From the NCBI GenBank assembly GCA_019188255.1, contig JAETXT010000006.1, positions 1,922,001 through 1,986,000 of the forward strand: 64,000 nt of DNA, given 5' to 3'. A model generated the notes under the pieces. It made no database searches, was not told the origin of the DNA, and was given only the letters and a program-made list of their open reading frames with translations. The translations under genes were made by a program, and so were the position numbers. This DNA is from Verticillium longisporum. Its lineage: Eukaryota; Ascomycota; Sordariomycetes; Glomerellales; Plectosphaerellaceae. Of the stretch, positions 1 to 11,617 are shown piece by piece (position 1 is the stretch's first letter; each line of letters starts with the position of its first letter).

Positions 1-276
1 GACCTGTTGATTCCAGAATCATCCGGCCTCCTCCAAATAAGACCCCCAAAAGCCAAATCAACAAAGTACACAGCGCCGCCTTTGAGGTCCCTAAGGCGCA
101 CGTCAAGAAAGTGCCTTGAAAGGTGCAGTGTAGGTTGCCTCATTAGCCCATCTTAAGAGTGATCGTTGCCACTGATTTGGCCACGCCTACATTACAGAAA
201 CTGCCGAAGCGAACAACGAAAGATACCCCTGGATCACGGGCAAAGAAATACAGAGGCATTCAAGAAAGCTGCTGCA
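1..276. other. Left edge; 5' flank of Hsp70-like gene
   Basis: No gene is visible before the Hsp70-like start. An in-frame ATG at 166 would add 37 residues without any recognisable feature, so the stretch is treated as 5' flank or leader. The window begins inside unknown sequence. Confidence 0.5.
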
Positions 277-2215
277 ATGGATTTCGAGGAGCTTGCTGTC
301 AGCGAACGCAAGATCATCGTCGGCATCGACTTTGGCACCACTTACTCAGGCGTTGCTTGGGCGGAGACACAACGGCCTGATCGCCGAACCACCATCACTT
401 CATGGCCCATCAGCAAGACCATCCGAGAGGGCGAGTCCTCCGATAAGGTGCCGACAAAAATGCGGTACTCGAATGGGGATGTTCAGTGGGGATTCTCGAT
501 CCCCGTCACTGCACCTCAGAAAGAGATTGTTGAGTGGTTCAAGCTGTGAGTATCTTGCCATGAACGTAGATTACCTCAACTGCGAGATCGATCGGCTGAT
601 CGCTTAGTGACCTCGACCCGACGTTACAAGGCATGGGAAATACTGTGGCCCAGGAAGCCCGTGCCGGCCGCAGTGTTAATCAGCTCGTCACCGATTTTAT
701 CTCCTCCCTGGGCGAGCATCTTCGCTACATGCTGCGAATGAAGCTGGGCGAGCACATTGTCAGCACCATTCCGCTCGAGGTAAAGTTCAGTAATCTCCGA
801 ACACGCCTACCTTTCTAACGAGACAGTTTTGTGTCACTGTTCCAGCTATCTGGTCCGAGCTCGCAAAGCACAACACAAAGCAGGCTTGCCAGAAAGCTAA
901 TGGTCTGGTCGCCACGCCATCACAGATCCACCTGGTCTCCGAACCAGAAGCTGCCGCCATCTATGCACTCCATGGCCTTGATCCATATGGCCTTAAGATG
1001 GACGATACAATTGTCGTCGTGGATGCTGGCGGAGGCACGGTGGATCTGATTTCATACACGATCACCAGACTGAAGCCTATTCTGGAGGTCGAAGAAGCTG
1101 CGCCTGGATCTGGAGCCCTTTGCGGATCAACGTTTCTGAACAAGCGTTTCAAAGAATTTCTCACAGCCAGACCAGGCAACGAAGAGGGGTTTGATGACGA
1201 GGTTGTTGCAGACGCCATAGATGTATTTGAGAAGAAGGTAGCAACTCCCCAGTTCCCCGCTGCCGTTGTTGACACTAACAAGAGCAGATCAAACGTCAAT
1301 TCACCATGCAAGCTAGTCCTGACGACAGATTCATGGTCCCCGTTGGCGGCCTCGCCAATAACAAGGAACTCGGTATCAGCCGCGGCCGCCTTTCGCTCAA
1401 AGTGGCTGACTTGCAGACCATCTTCGAGCCCATCATCCTCGAGTGTATCAAGCTTGTCAGCGCCCAAATCGCCGCCTCGGACGTTCCCATCAGCGCCATT
1501 CTTCTCGTCGGCGGCTTCAGCGCCTCGAACTATCTCAAGGAGCGCATCCGCAACGCCATCGATCGCAAGATCCGGATTTTGCATCCCCCGAACGCCTGGC
1601 AGGCTGTCGTTCAGGGTGCCGTGATGAAGGGTCTCGCCCAGGCCTCTCCCAGCCACCTCACGCAAGTTCGCATCCAGAACCGTAGAGCCCGCAAGCACTA
1701 CGGCACGCGGTGTAACAGGGACTACGATGAAATACTGCACGGTCACCTCCGCGACAAACGCCGTTGGAGCGGCCTTTACGGTTGCTACCGAGTCAACGTG
1801 ATGAAATACATTGTTCTTAGGGGCGATGTCGTGTCCGAGACAGACCCGTACTGCCTCTCGTTTGTGTCTACTGGGCTTGTGAGCGATGGGCGCATCAATA
1901 ATATCCAACAGAACATTTACGCCGACGGCACGTCCTCCGTTGCACCGTTCGAGCACAACGACAACACGAAGCTGCTCTGCCGTGTCGAGGCCGACGTTAG
2001 CCACATTCCCGAGGCGCAGTTCAATCGCCGGCAGGGGCAAGACGGTCAGGCATACTACGAGCTTGAGTATGAGCTTGAGGCCAGGGTCCATTCGGCATCG
2101 ACTGAGTATACCCTAGTGTGCAACAGTAAGTAGCCGTGCCAAAGACGAGTGCGTGATTACCAACTAATGCACCCCAGACCAGCGATACAACACCGTCACT
2201 GCAGAGTATGTTTAG
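277..2215 (+). CDS. Hsp70-family ATPase-like protein (non-canonical)
   Basis: Five exons: 277-545, 608-779, 827-1237, 1288-2125, 2178-2215, giving 575 residues. The actin/Hsp70 nucleotide-binding fold is shown by the phosphate-1 motif GIDFGTTYSG at residue 16, by SEPEAAAIYAL near 185, by DAGGGTVD near 212 (phosphate-2), and by LLVGGFSASNYL in the adenosine motif. The C-terminal part does not look like the classical Hsp70 substrate domain or end in EEVD, so this resembles the HSPA12-like group expanded in filamentous fungi rather than a housekeeping chaperone. The ATG at 277 is preferred because it sits 15 codons before phosphate-1; an upstream in-frame ATG exists at 166. Exon 3 was fixed by reading FCVTVPAIW straight through a decoy CAG at 843-845. 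Substrate and partners are unknown. Confidence 0.85.
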
Positions 2216-2569
2216 CTTGCGTTGAGAACGGAAGTGGTGATACGGGAGGAGGTCCGCGAGGGAGTTTGTGGAGATTTCTCGAGATACCTGAAATTTCCCC
2301 TTCAGATAAATGATATCTAAGGCCTGCATTTGATGACATTGCGTCTCTTTCAACCTCTTCCCCCGTGCACTGATGTTCTCCAAGACAGGCAGAAGCCCCG
2401 TCCCACCAGCCCTGTATTCCGAGTATGACGAGAGGGCTCCACGCCGGAACCCCACCACCGTCCGCCGGGTGCCCGCCACAAATGCCTCAACCATGACTCT
2501 TTTCTCTCCACAACAGGCAACAGGCCGCTCACTGCAGTTATGGTCTATGCTGAATTGGCCGGACTGCAT
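2216..2569. other. Spacer between Hsp70-like gene and tRNA
   Basis: No coding or RNA signal was seen apart from the flanks. It presumably holds the 3' UTR of the Hsp70-like gene. Confidence 0.4.
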
Positions 2570-2651
2570 GGAGAGATGGCCGAGTGGTCTAAGGCGCTAG
2601 TTTCAGGTACTAGTCAATTTATTGGCGTGGGTTCGAATCCCACTCTCTTCA
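2570..2651 (+). tRNA. tRNA-Leu (anticodon CAG)
   Basis: An 82-nt class II tRNA folds cleanly. The acceptor arm GGAGAGA (2570-2576) pairs with TCTCTTC (2644-2650) with one G-U, followed by discriminator A. T8-G9 precedes the D-arm GGCCGAGTGG. The anticodon stem CTAGT/ACTAG encloses loop TTCAGGT with anticodon CAG. There is a long variable arm (TCAA/TTGG) and a T-arm GTGGG-TTCGAAT-CCCAC. No intron is needed. It reads CUG leucine codons. CCA is not encoded, as expected for a eukaryotic nuclear tRNA. Confidence 0.93.
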
Positions 2652-2973
2652 TCATTCACGGCCAGAGATGGCCTAATTCTTTTTGCTTTTTATCCCAGGC
2701 CAGTCGACCAAACTTTCCCCACTCAGACTCCAAGATTTCGCATTTGCATGCGAATGGCTACACGCTCAGTGGTCCTACTACGAGGCTTACGTGAGAATGT
2801 TATCTCATGAAAGTATTCTAGTGGTCGTGCATTTAGCAAGTAGTTTCGTTTCGAAGCATGAAACGCGAGAAGAAAGCGAAGGTTCCCATATATACATTTA
2901 GCTGGTCTCTGAGTATCTTCGTGGACAGCAACCTCTCTTTCACCACCCTCTCACACGCTACGTTATGCTACAA
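2652..2973. other. Spacer between tRNA and ABC transporter 3' end
   Basis: AT-richer sequence with no gene seen. It likely contains the 3' UTR of the minus-strand transporter gene. Confidence 0.4.
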
Positions 2974-5214
2974 TCACGCCGCCGTCAACTCGGCAACGCG
3001 CTTCTCCAGCTCAGGCACCTGTCGCAGAAGCACGTCAAGCTCCTCCTTCTCGTCCTCCAGCTTCAGCCTGCGCTCCGGGTCGAGCTTGGTGAAGACGTAG
3101 TTGCCCTGTCCGTCGAACTGCAGGATGCGCGAGTGGTACTTCCACAGGCTCTTGCGGTGGCTGACCGTCATGAGGGTGATGCCGAGGCTCTTGGCCGTGT
3201 CGTACATGACCTTTTCCGTGTCGAGCGTCACGCTGCTCGTGCACTCGTCGAGGATGGCGTACTTGGGCTTGTGGTAGAACAGACGCGCCATGGCGACGCG
3301 CTGCTGCAGGCCGCCGGAGAGGACGTCGCGCCATTCAGCCTCGGCGTCCCACCCGCCGTCGTACAGCGCTGGCAGGTGCTCCAGTCCGAGGATGGCGAGG
3401 ATGGCATCGAGATCCGAATCCGTGACACCACGTGCGCGGACTTGGCGAAGAGAGTCGGGGTAGGTGATTTGCTGGCGCAGGGAGCCGCGAGAGAGGTATG
3501 GGCGTTGGGGGATATAGAAAATGTGGGCGAAAGGCGGCTTGCGAACAGTACCACCGTAGACGGGCCAAAGCCCGCCGAGAATGCGGAAGAGCGAGGATTT
3601 GCCGCAACCGTTGGGGCCGACGACCAGCAGATGGTCGCCTGGCTTGAGGGAGAAAGAGAGGGCCTTGATCAGAACGTCGCCGTTAGGCGAGATGATGGGG
3701 CTGTTGCCATTAGCTAGGCCATACCGGGGTCATTGGTGCGACTTACACATCCTTAAACTCAATGTCTTCGCTCTCAATGACGGTGCCTCGCCCCTTCAGA
3801 ACAGCTTCGTTGCCTTCGGTGCCAGAGCTCGAAACCAGCTTCTTTTCAAAGTGGCCAGAGCGAATATCGTTCATGACCTCGAGCAAGGAGTCGACACGCG
3901 ACGTGTAGCCAGCCAGCTCCATAACCTCGCGGTAGGAGAACATAACACGGCCGAAGGCATCTGATGCAGACAACAGCATTCTCCTGTTTGTTACGAAGCT
4001 TTCGGTGCGATCACCCATGCTCATGGCAACGTGGCCAGGCATCTTCACGAAGACGGGCGCACTGCACAGAAGCAGACCAAGAGCACCCCAGAAGTACTTG
4101 ATGACGAAGTCTTCCATGAAACCATGGTAAAAGCGACGGCGCAGGATATAGTTGACGTGCTTGATGAGCGTGAAGTAGCCCTTATCGAGGGTATCCTTCT
4201 CCGCTTCGTGACCATTGTAAAGGGCAACCTCCTCTGCGTAATCAATCAGACGCGAGTGCTGGAAGCGGAATTCGCCCTCAAGACGGGCCTCATCAGCGAC
4301 AAATTTGCCGAAGGGAGGCGTCAGCGCGCGCATAATGTTCGCTGACAACTGGACGAGGAGTGACATGAAGACGACACCCTCACCGCCGACACTGTTGGAT
4401 AATGAGTAGGTGTAGATAGTCTGCAAAGGCGTTAGCGAGGTTTCGTAGTTCGTGGCGTGACACCCACCATATCAAGCAGAGGCTTCGCCAGGTTGCTGTA
4501 GACCTCAGCCAGGCTGTTGGAGAACTTGGCCACATCGACGGCGATGAGCTGGTCAGCGTTCTTTATCCGGTCGTCCAGCGCCGAAATGCCATAAAAGGTC
4601 AACTGGGACAGGTACTTGTCGTGGATATGCTGTGTCAGGCGCGTGCGGTACTTGAGGGAGAGCTCGGCCTGATGGTAGGAAAGCATAGAGTTGGTGAACG
4701 TCGCCGGCACCGCAATCAGCATCCACCAGACTATGCGCATCAGAAATTCGCGCCCGTTGCCCTTGACCAGGCTCTTGACAATCTGGCCGTCCATGGCGGC
4801 GACCTTCAGACTGATGAGCGTCCTGATGACGAGGAAGAACGAGTGGCTGATCAGCAGCCGCGTCTCTTTGCTTTTCCACCCTGGTATGACAATCTTGAGG
4901 AGGCGCAACAGCGAGCGGAAGAACTCGCGGTTCAGCTCGACCTTCTTCTTCTTTGCGGGATCATCGGTCTCGCCCGTGGATGTCGTGACACCACTGCGGG
5001 CAGCGCGTTGCGATGACTCGCGCTGGGAAGCGGCCTTTTGCTCGGAAATGGCATGGCGAATGCGATTTGCGAGGGCGACGAAGAGCGTGATCCAAACGGC
5101 GCGGGAGATGCGAGAGCGATTCGACAGGTATAGAGATGTGAGGTTGGCGACGACGGATCGGATGGTGCGGTCGCTGGGCGGCGTCAGCACCGACAGTTTG
5201 GACTGCGCGGCCAT
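2974..5214 (-). CDS. Peroxisomal ABC half-transporter, ABCD/PXA2-like
   Basis: Three exons on the minus strand (5214-4468, 4420-3747, 3700-2974) encode 715 residues, the size of a fungal ABCD half-transporter. The family imports long-chain acyl-CoA into peroxisomes as a PXA1/PXA2 heterodimer (established). An N-terminal membrane domain carries the EAA-like stretch [14 protein letters not shown]. The nucleotide-binding domain shows Walker [10 protein letters not shown] near residue 498, signature LSGGLQQR near 600 and Walker B YAILDE followed by CTS near 625, with a C-terminal coiled-coil-like tail of Glu, Leu and Lys. The start at 5214 (MAAQSK) is chosen over an ATG nine codons upstream. The gene is divergent from DPH3, with about 590 bp between starts. 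Assignment to PXA2 rather than PXA1 rests on length only. Confidence 0.9.
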
Positions 5215-5806
5215 GGTGCGTTGCAGGTGCCGGTATGTCAATAGGGTATCGTTTGTGTGTTACTGGTTCGAGCTGATTTGGTTCGTCGGTCGATGGAGGC
5301 TACGTCACTTGGCCATTGCCGAGGCGCAGGTCGATTGCGTTGTCAGGGTGTTCAAAGTTGTGAAGGCATCGGGTAGCGACTGGTTGATGCTATGGAAGGA
5401 GCGACACGAGCAACGGCGACGGTGATGAGTGTCTTCGGGAGAGGTGGGCGGGATAGGGAGAAATCCCATGATCACAGGGACAGGCATGCAGTCAAGTCCA
5501 CGGTTCCAGCGACGATGGTCCTCGGCCGTGGACGTCGACAGGCGCAGGCGCGCCCCACAACAGCACGCTGTCGCACGCACCTGCTGTGACCTTTCCCGAG
5601 CATGTGATTAACTTGTTCCTTCCCATCTGATCCTGGGCGCACCGCCACGGGCACATTACTCATCCGGGGTAATCAGCCACACCGCGGGGCAAAATTTGTT
5701 CCTTGTCTTTTGCCTTTCGATGCTTCTGCGGCTATCGCTAATAAAAGTCTACAACGCGGACAACGCATTCACGACTCCCACGACCCCCACGAGCCCTACT
5801 GCCACC
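5215..5806. promoter_or_regulatory. Shared divergent promoter region, ABCD transporter / DPH3
   Basis: The two start codons face away from each other across about 590 bp, so both promoters must lie here. Small open frames inside it match nothing recognisable and are treated as chance. No specific transcription-factor site is claimed. Confidence 0.5.
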
Positions 5807-6133
5807 ATGTCCGACGACGAGAACATCTCCATCTACGATGAAATCGAGATCGAGGACATGACCTTCGACGAGGACCTTCAGGTCTACACCTACCCATGTC
5901 CGTGTGGCGATAAATTTGCAATCGCGCTCGACGATCTGCGCGACGACGAGGATATTGCTGTGTGCCCCAGTTGCAGCCTCATGATTCGTGTCATCTTTGA
6001 CAAGGTTGGTGAACTGTCCGCAGTGCCAACCCTGGTGGCTGACTCTTTGCAGGATGACCTTCCCAAAGATCCGGAAGCCGACCCGGAACCTCCTGTTCTG
6101 GAGAATGCCGCCCAGATCCCTGTCGCCGCATGA
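5807..6133 (+). CDS. DPH3: Diphthamide biosynthesis protein 3 (CSL zinc finger)
   Basis: Two exons (5807-6004, 6053-6133) encode 92 residues. DPH3/Kti11 is a small Zn or Fe binding protein that donates electrons to the Dph1-Dph2 enzyme for diphthamide on eEF2, and in yeast also serves Elongator (established). The four metal ligands of the CSL motif are visible: C31 and C33 in YPCPCGDKF, and C53 and C56 in CPSCSL. The acidic N-terminus [18 protein letters not shown] and FDKDDLPK after the splice are family hallmarks. The ATG has a GCCACC context. The 48-nt intron is a multiple of three and lacks a stop, so unspliced mRNA remains translatable. Ala/Pro-rich tail. Confidence 0.95.
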   Translation: MSDDENISIYDEIEIEDMTFDEDLQVYTYPCPCGDKFAIALDDLRDDEDIAVCPSCSLMIRVIFDKVGELSAVPTLVADSLQDDLPKDPEADPEPPVLENAAQIPVAA

Positions 6134-9100
6134 ACAACGCCTTATAAACAGGAGACACCGAGAGAGGATGAATATGAGAATGGCTTGGCAGATGCAAGAA
6201 CAGCTGGGAAATTCCGGTCGGGGTACGACAGCGCTGTTGCGACAGCTACGGCTGCAGCCAAGGCCTCCGGGCTCGGGGCACCTTCGCCGTGCTGCCACTC
6301 GTGCTGCCTGCTTGAGACTCTCGATTTGAGCAACTCAAAAGTCGGAAGCACGGGTTGGAGGCTCTGATCGCGCAGCGCCAGAGGCTGGACCTTCCCCGTT
6401 CTTTGAGGGTGGTAGGACTTTGGTCTGACTCGACATGGCGGCACTCCAAGAACGCCGTGGGCATCGGAGAATTGGTCATGACCAACTCTGGGGCGTATCA
6501 CCGAACACTTGGCACCTGCATCATGGTCTTCGAGATCTGACGATCCGCGATTCGGTGTCAATACAAACTGGCCACTCCATGAAGGCGCGTTATCAGGCTA
6601 AAGACCCCGCCTCATCGATTTGCGGCCGGTTTCGCTTCAATGTCGGTTAGCATCTTACTGCTGGTAGGCCCAAGGATCTTGCGTACACACCGGACAGCAT
6701 CTCACTATAGCTTCTGTTGGTAATGTAACATTATGTCCTATCACTTTGGTGAAGGATGTGCTGTCCGCGTCGACGAGTGCTCGGGCCAAAGCTTCAATTG
6801 CCATGAAGGTTTTTGCGCGGGTTTAGTGTCAACCCCAAGATGAGCGGAATACAGCACTTGCGAGGTTCGCAATTCAAAGTCAACCTATTGGCGTCCACGG
6901 CCGTAGATCTACAGTGCCCGGTTAACATTCAAATTTATACAACATCTCTCAGGCCCAATGTGGTTTTTCAAACCCAGGAGGTTACATCTTTGTGAGCAAG
7001 CGGCCAACTTGAGGCCTGCCATCGCGCCAGACCCCGAATTATTGGCCTTCTACGGCCGTCGCAGCAAGTCGTCGCTTTTCTTCGATCAGTGCGGCAGCCC
7101 CAGGATTCGGACGGCCAGCCAGGGGCTAGGTCGATGTTTTCAGTAGGTTAATCTTCTAAATGCCGGTATTACTCAACCTTGCTCCAAGAAGAAAAGGTTT
7201 TATCCGCATCTACCTGAGGGTTCCATGTCTTGAACGGTTTCAGGACATGCCCGTATCCATTATGGTCTCGTCGAGCTTGAGAAGGTACACGCAACGATGT
7301 TGCTTCTTCTTGCAGTCTGATGAAATGTATCAGAAACCACTCATAAAAACCCTACCCTGGTAAATAGTATTAAAGCATTGTTTGCTAGAGGTTTTGTAAC
7401 AAGAGTCGGCCTGTTTTCTTCCGACGCGCATATAACGTGCACGCTGGGTAGCAAACCCAGACTTGACACAGTCATAATGACAACAACTGGCAAGTCAAGG
7501 CGATGTGTCCGAAAGAGCTAGGTCCCAAATTCCAGGGATTCGTGAAGTCAACCTGGTTGTTGACTCAGTAAGACAGCGAGATGGGCGGGCGACCTCGTTC
7601 GCCCGGTCTTCTGTCACCGGTCTTTTGTCAGGGAGGCTGTCGAGAGAGCTGAAGAACACAGTCACGAGTCCACTACAATAATTTGATCCTCCCAGTGCTA
7701 TGGCGCAAGAACAGACAATGGTCCCAAAAGTTCGACTACTATTTTTTGGGCACATTCACTGGTGCAAGCCGAGGGCATGGGCAGCAGAAGGAGACCGCTT
7801 GCTGTCGATGCTGTTTCTCGCGACTATCATTATGCGGTGTTTCACCCTTTTCTGCGCCGACGCATGTCCTTGCACGCGATACTGGCGCTCTAAGTAGATA
7901 CACCTCACAGCGTGGATTAACTATAGTTAGTGCCACGTTCAGCTCTATCCTATCATGTCCGATGGTATGATCCGAAATGAAGGCATACCAACACACGCAA
8001 GGACCAAAGTCTATACCATGATGGCTTCTCAGGCACAGCAAATACCCGACCGAGCTGGACCCCAACGTAGTCAGGGATCACCGTGCCAAGGTTCAGGGCC
8101 AGATCAGTATCTGGGGAAGCGAGCTGGAGAAAATGAGGGGGAGTCTAACTTAATGGATAGATCCGTTCCAGGCATTGCGTGTTTGAAGACGCTGACCTAC
8201 ACTGCCAAAGAGCTAAATTCTCATGTTGGGAGACATTATCGATTGTGGCTTCGGGAAATAGACCCAAGTGCTCTGCAGTTGGGGGTCTGAACCAAAGACA
8301 AAGCGTGTGGTGGAAGTGCCGCCAAGTCATAGAGAGACTAATACCCGACGGGTAAAACGTCCGGTGCTGGCTTGCAAGCCCATGGATCACTGACTCGGAT
8401 CTCGAGCTGTCATGTCGTTCTCGCAACGGCAGACGCTGTAATACCGTTTCTCTATGAATTGATGTTGAAGGACGCCCTGATCGGGAGATCCAAATGATTT
8501 GCCTCGATGAATGTATCTTGTGAGTGATTGACATGAACATGCTGCTCGGCATGCCCGAATCATGAGATCTACCTGCTGCACTATTGTAAATGGAGGCGCC
8601 GACGGTGGCGAAAGAAGTTGGCCCGCATGGTTCGTCGAAGAAGCTTAATCAAGCCAGGGCACTCATTGGCAGAGTGATCTTGAGCGAACGCAGGTTGCAG
8701 GGAAAACACATTCCAATGTCAGGTCAGGAGGGTGGGTGGGCGACATGGGTGATGTGAGAAATGACGAAGCCGTCGGGTGTTTTGACGTGTTCGATGGTAA
8801 ATAAAAGCGAGGAATCGAGCGCCACGTGCCAGGGTCGATGCGGGCAAGATCCCGTCTGGTATTTGCTATGAGGATGGCTTTGGAATGCCAGGCATAAGGC
8901 TTCTGCTTTGACTGGAATTCTGCCTGGTCTCAAGTAAGATGAAGAGAGCGATGCATAGCACACAACCTTCGGCGAGTGAAGCTTTTTCTTCAAGCTGTGC
9001 TTTTTCCAGCTGTGATTTGCCTCCCATCAGAGATTGGTCCGTCCCTTGAAAGATCTCCAAGGCCGAGGGTACATCGCACATGGTCTCCGACGAGTGACAT

Positions 9101-10020
9101 CACGACTCCAACATGCAACAACACTGGAGAAGACTCCCCCTTCGGTGCAACAGTACCTCGAGCATCTGCCAACGATTCGCTCAAGCCGCATCTCAAGCGG
9201 GGACGCCATCGCTGAAAGAAGCAACCCTTGTCGATCGGTATCAATCCGATAGCCCGAGGGTGCGCCACCCTTCGGCAGCTCGCACCTCACTGAGTGCCTG
9301 TGCTTGAGCTGAATTGCCTTCGGGCCAGGGCAGCGTTTCTCCAACAGGTCACATGGTGTGGAGATCCATCACGACTCGTCAAGTTCCGTCGGTTTCGATC
9401 CACGGCACCATCTTTCCTCCTACTCAGACCTTGGCCACCTTGGCCACCCATTGATTCCCATCACTCCAGCCTAATCCTAGCACCTTGTCTCGGCCACCTT
9501 TCTTGGTCTTGGCCTCTTTCTAGGTTGTCTCCTAGCGTTAGCCCTCCGCTACACACACTGCCAGCAATCATTGAAGCTTCTGCTTGCCCCCGCAACGCTT
9601 CCCCAAACCCCAGACGCCCCTGGTTTCGAGGGAGGCGGAGAAGAGCTTGGGGGTGGCCCCTCTTTCTTCTTTGCTTCGACTACCTGCTCCACCAGACGTA
9701 CTGTACGGCAATCCTGCACTGCTGGATCCGGCGGGCGTATTGACCAACTTGGGAACGTGCCAAATGATGCGCCTGCTCCCCAGCTTTCACTAGACCAGGT
9801 TGCCCCAGAACACCAACCCCAAACCACCGAGAAAGTGACCGGTCGCGCCGCGTGGTCTATCCCCCGAGCCACGTTAAATAGCACGTCGTTTCCCCCCTCT
9901 CGTGTCTCTCGTCTCCATTCCACTCCCGTTCCAGAGACGTGGTTCACAGATACAGTTGCCGATCTTCCCCATCTCAGCCAGATTTGTCCCATCTGGTCCT
10001 TCCGGAACAGACCGCGCACC
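6134..10020. other. Gene-poor interval (3.9 kb)
   Basis: Open frames here are short, overlap on both strands and match no family that I recognise. There is no tRNA fold, no long repeat and no transposase motif that I can see. The last few hundred bases before 10021 form the promoter and leader of the MFS gene; an open frame runs in phase upstream of its ATG from 9571 but shows no protein-like features. Confidence 0.4.
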
Positions 10021-11617
10021 ATGGGCGTCAAGGAATTCTTCAAACGCAGGAGCCTGCGAGCGAAGAACGATGTGCGCACCAACGCCGCTGAGATGACTCT
10101 TCGCGAGTCTCTCTTCCCCATCGTTCTCGTCACAACTCTTTTCTTCCTCTGGGGCTTCTCTTACAGTATGTTTCCGTACAGACTGCGGCTGTGATTTTGA
10201 GTCGACGCCGCCTGCTAACCGGCACTCAACAGGTCTCCTTGATATCCTCAACAAGCATTTCCAAAACGTGCTTCACATCAATCGTGCAAGATCTGCCGGC
10301 CTTCAAGCTGCCTACTTCGGTGCTTACCCGCTAGCCTCGCTCGGCCACGCTGCTTGGATCCTCAGGCACTGGGGTTACAAAGCCACGTTTGTCTGGGGCC
10401 TCTTCCTTTACGGTCTAGGATCTATCATCGCCATCCCATGCATCATCAATGAGTCGTTCGGTGGTTTCTGCGCTGCCATCTTCATCATCGGCAACGGTCT
10501 TGGTTCCCTCGAGACCGCCGCGAACCCTTACATCGCCGTGTGTGGCCCTCCGAGGTATTCCGAGGTGCGGATGAACGTCTCTCAGGCCTTTAACGGGATT
10601 GCCACGGTCGAGTCGGCTCTCATCGGTGCCAGGGTCTTCTTCGGCTTTGACGACGAGAAAGCCCTCGAAAACGTCCAATGGGTCTACCTCGCCATTGCAG
10701 CCTTCGTCTGGGGTCTTGCTATCGTTTTCTGGCTCGCGCATATCCCAGAAGTCACCGATGCCGACATGGCGTACCAGGCCCAGGAAACCCACGGCGGATT
10801 CGACGAAAAGCCTTTCATCAAGCAATATCGCCTCTTCCACGCCGCTTTCGCGCAATTTTGCTACACGGGAGCTCAAGTGGCTATCGCATCTTTCTTTATT
10901 AATTGTACGTAGCTCCCCCTCTCCGGCTGACCGTGGTCTCGATGTCCAGTCGCATCTTGAAAGCCTTGCCACCCCCCCCCTTAGCACCAGGGACTAACCT
11001 TATAAACTACAGACGTCCGAGAGACAGGCGCTGCCTCAACAGACTCCCGAGCATCGAACTTGTTCGCCGGCGCCCAGGGTACCTTCGCGGCGGGCCGATT
11101 CATCGGTGCCGGTCTCATGCACTTCGTGAAGCCCCGCAAGGTTTTCCTGGTGTTCCTCTCGTGCTGCTCCATCTTCCTCATTCCTGCTGCCATCAAGACC
11201 GGCACCCCGGGCATGGCAATGCTGTATCTTGTTTTGTTTTTCGAGTCGATTTGCTTCCCGACCATCGTGGCTCTCGGCATGCGGGGTCTCGGACGCCACA
11301 GCAAGCGGGGTTCCGGATTTATCGTGGCTGGTGTGTCGGGTGGCGCCTGCGTGCCGCCGCACATGTGCGCCGTCGCCGACACGCACGGTAAAGGCGGCAA
11401 CAACATGGGCGTCGCCATGACCGTGCCGCTCGCCTTCATGGTTGCCGCGACATCCTATGCTGTTGCTGTCAACTTTGTGCCGCGCTACCGCGACGTCGCC
11501 GACGCCTTTACCGCTACTGAGGTTGGCGTGCACAACACGTCTGTCGATGAGGAGAAGGTTCGCGCTCAATCGATCGAGGAGACGCAGATGCGCAATGCCG
11601 CCCCTACTCTGTCGTAG
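10021..11617 (+). CDS. MFS transporter, fucose-permease (FHS) type
   Basis: Three exons (10021-10165, 10233-10904, 11013-11617) give 473 residues, typical for the FHS family of sugar/H+ symporters. Diagnostic stretches are LFFLWGFSYSLLDILNKHFQ at the end of the first helix, LQAAYFGAYPLAS, and the signature LETAANPYIAVCGPPRYSE followed by RMNVSQAFNGI. About twelve hydrophobic segments are spread along the protein. It should sit in the plasma membrane and take up a hexose or related sugar; the substrate cannot be read from sequence. The ATG at 10021 in context CGCACCATGG is preferred over longer in-phase starts. Intron 2 contains a run of nine C (10971-10979). No catabolic partner gene lies adjacent. 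Confidence 0.88.

Noticed and set aside
961..2091. Open frame of 376 codons on the minus strand
   Set aside because: It is antisense to the Hsp70-like exons, which carry clear ATPase motifs.
2965..3717. Open frame of 250 codons on the plus strand
   Set aside because: It mirrors the nucleotide-binding domain of the ABC transporter on the other strand.
5305..5580. Small minus-strand gene in the ABCD/DPH3 promoter
   Set aside because: Cys/Arg/Ser-rich chance frame without domain, inside a divergent promoter.
8036..8050. Second copy of the 134-bp element's end
   Set aside because: Only 11 bases match the terminal repeat and no partner end or duplication is nearby.
9571..10020. N-terminal extension of the fucose-permease-like transporter
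   Set aside because: 150 codons open in phase but Pro/Ser/Thr-rich and unlike any transporter; ATG 10021 has a good context.
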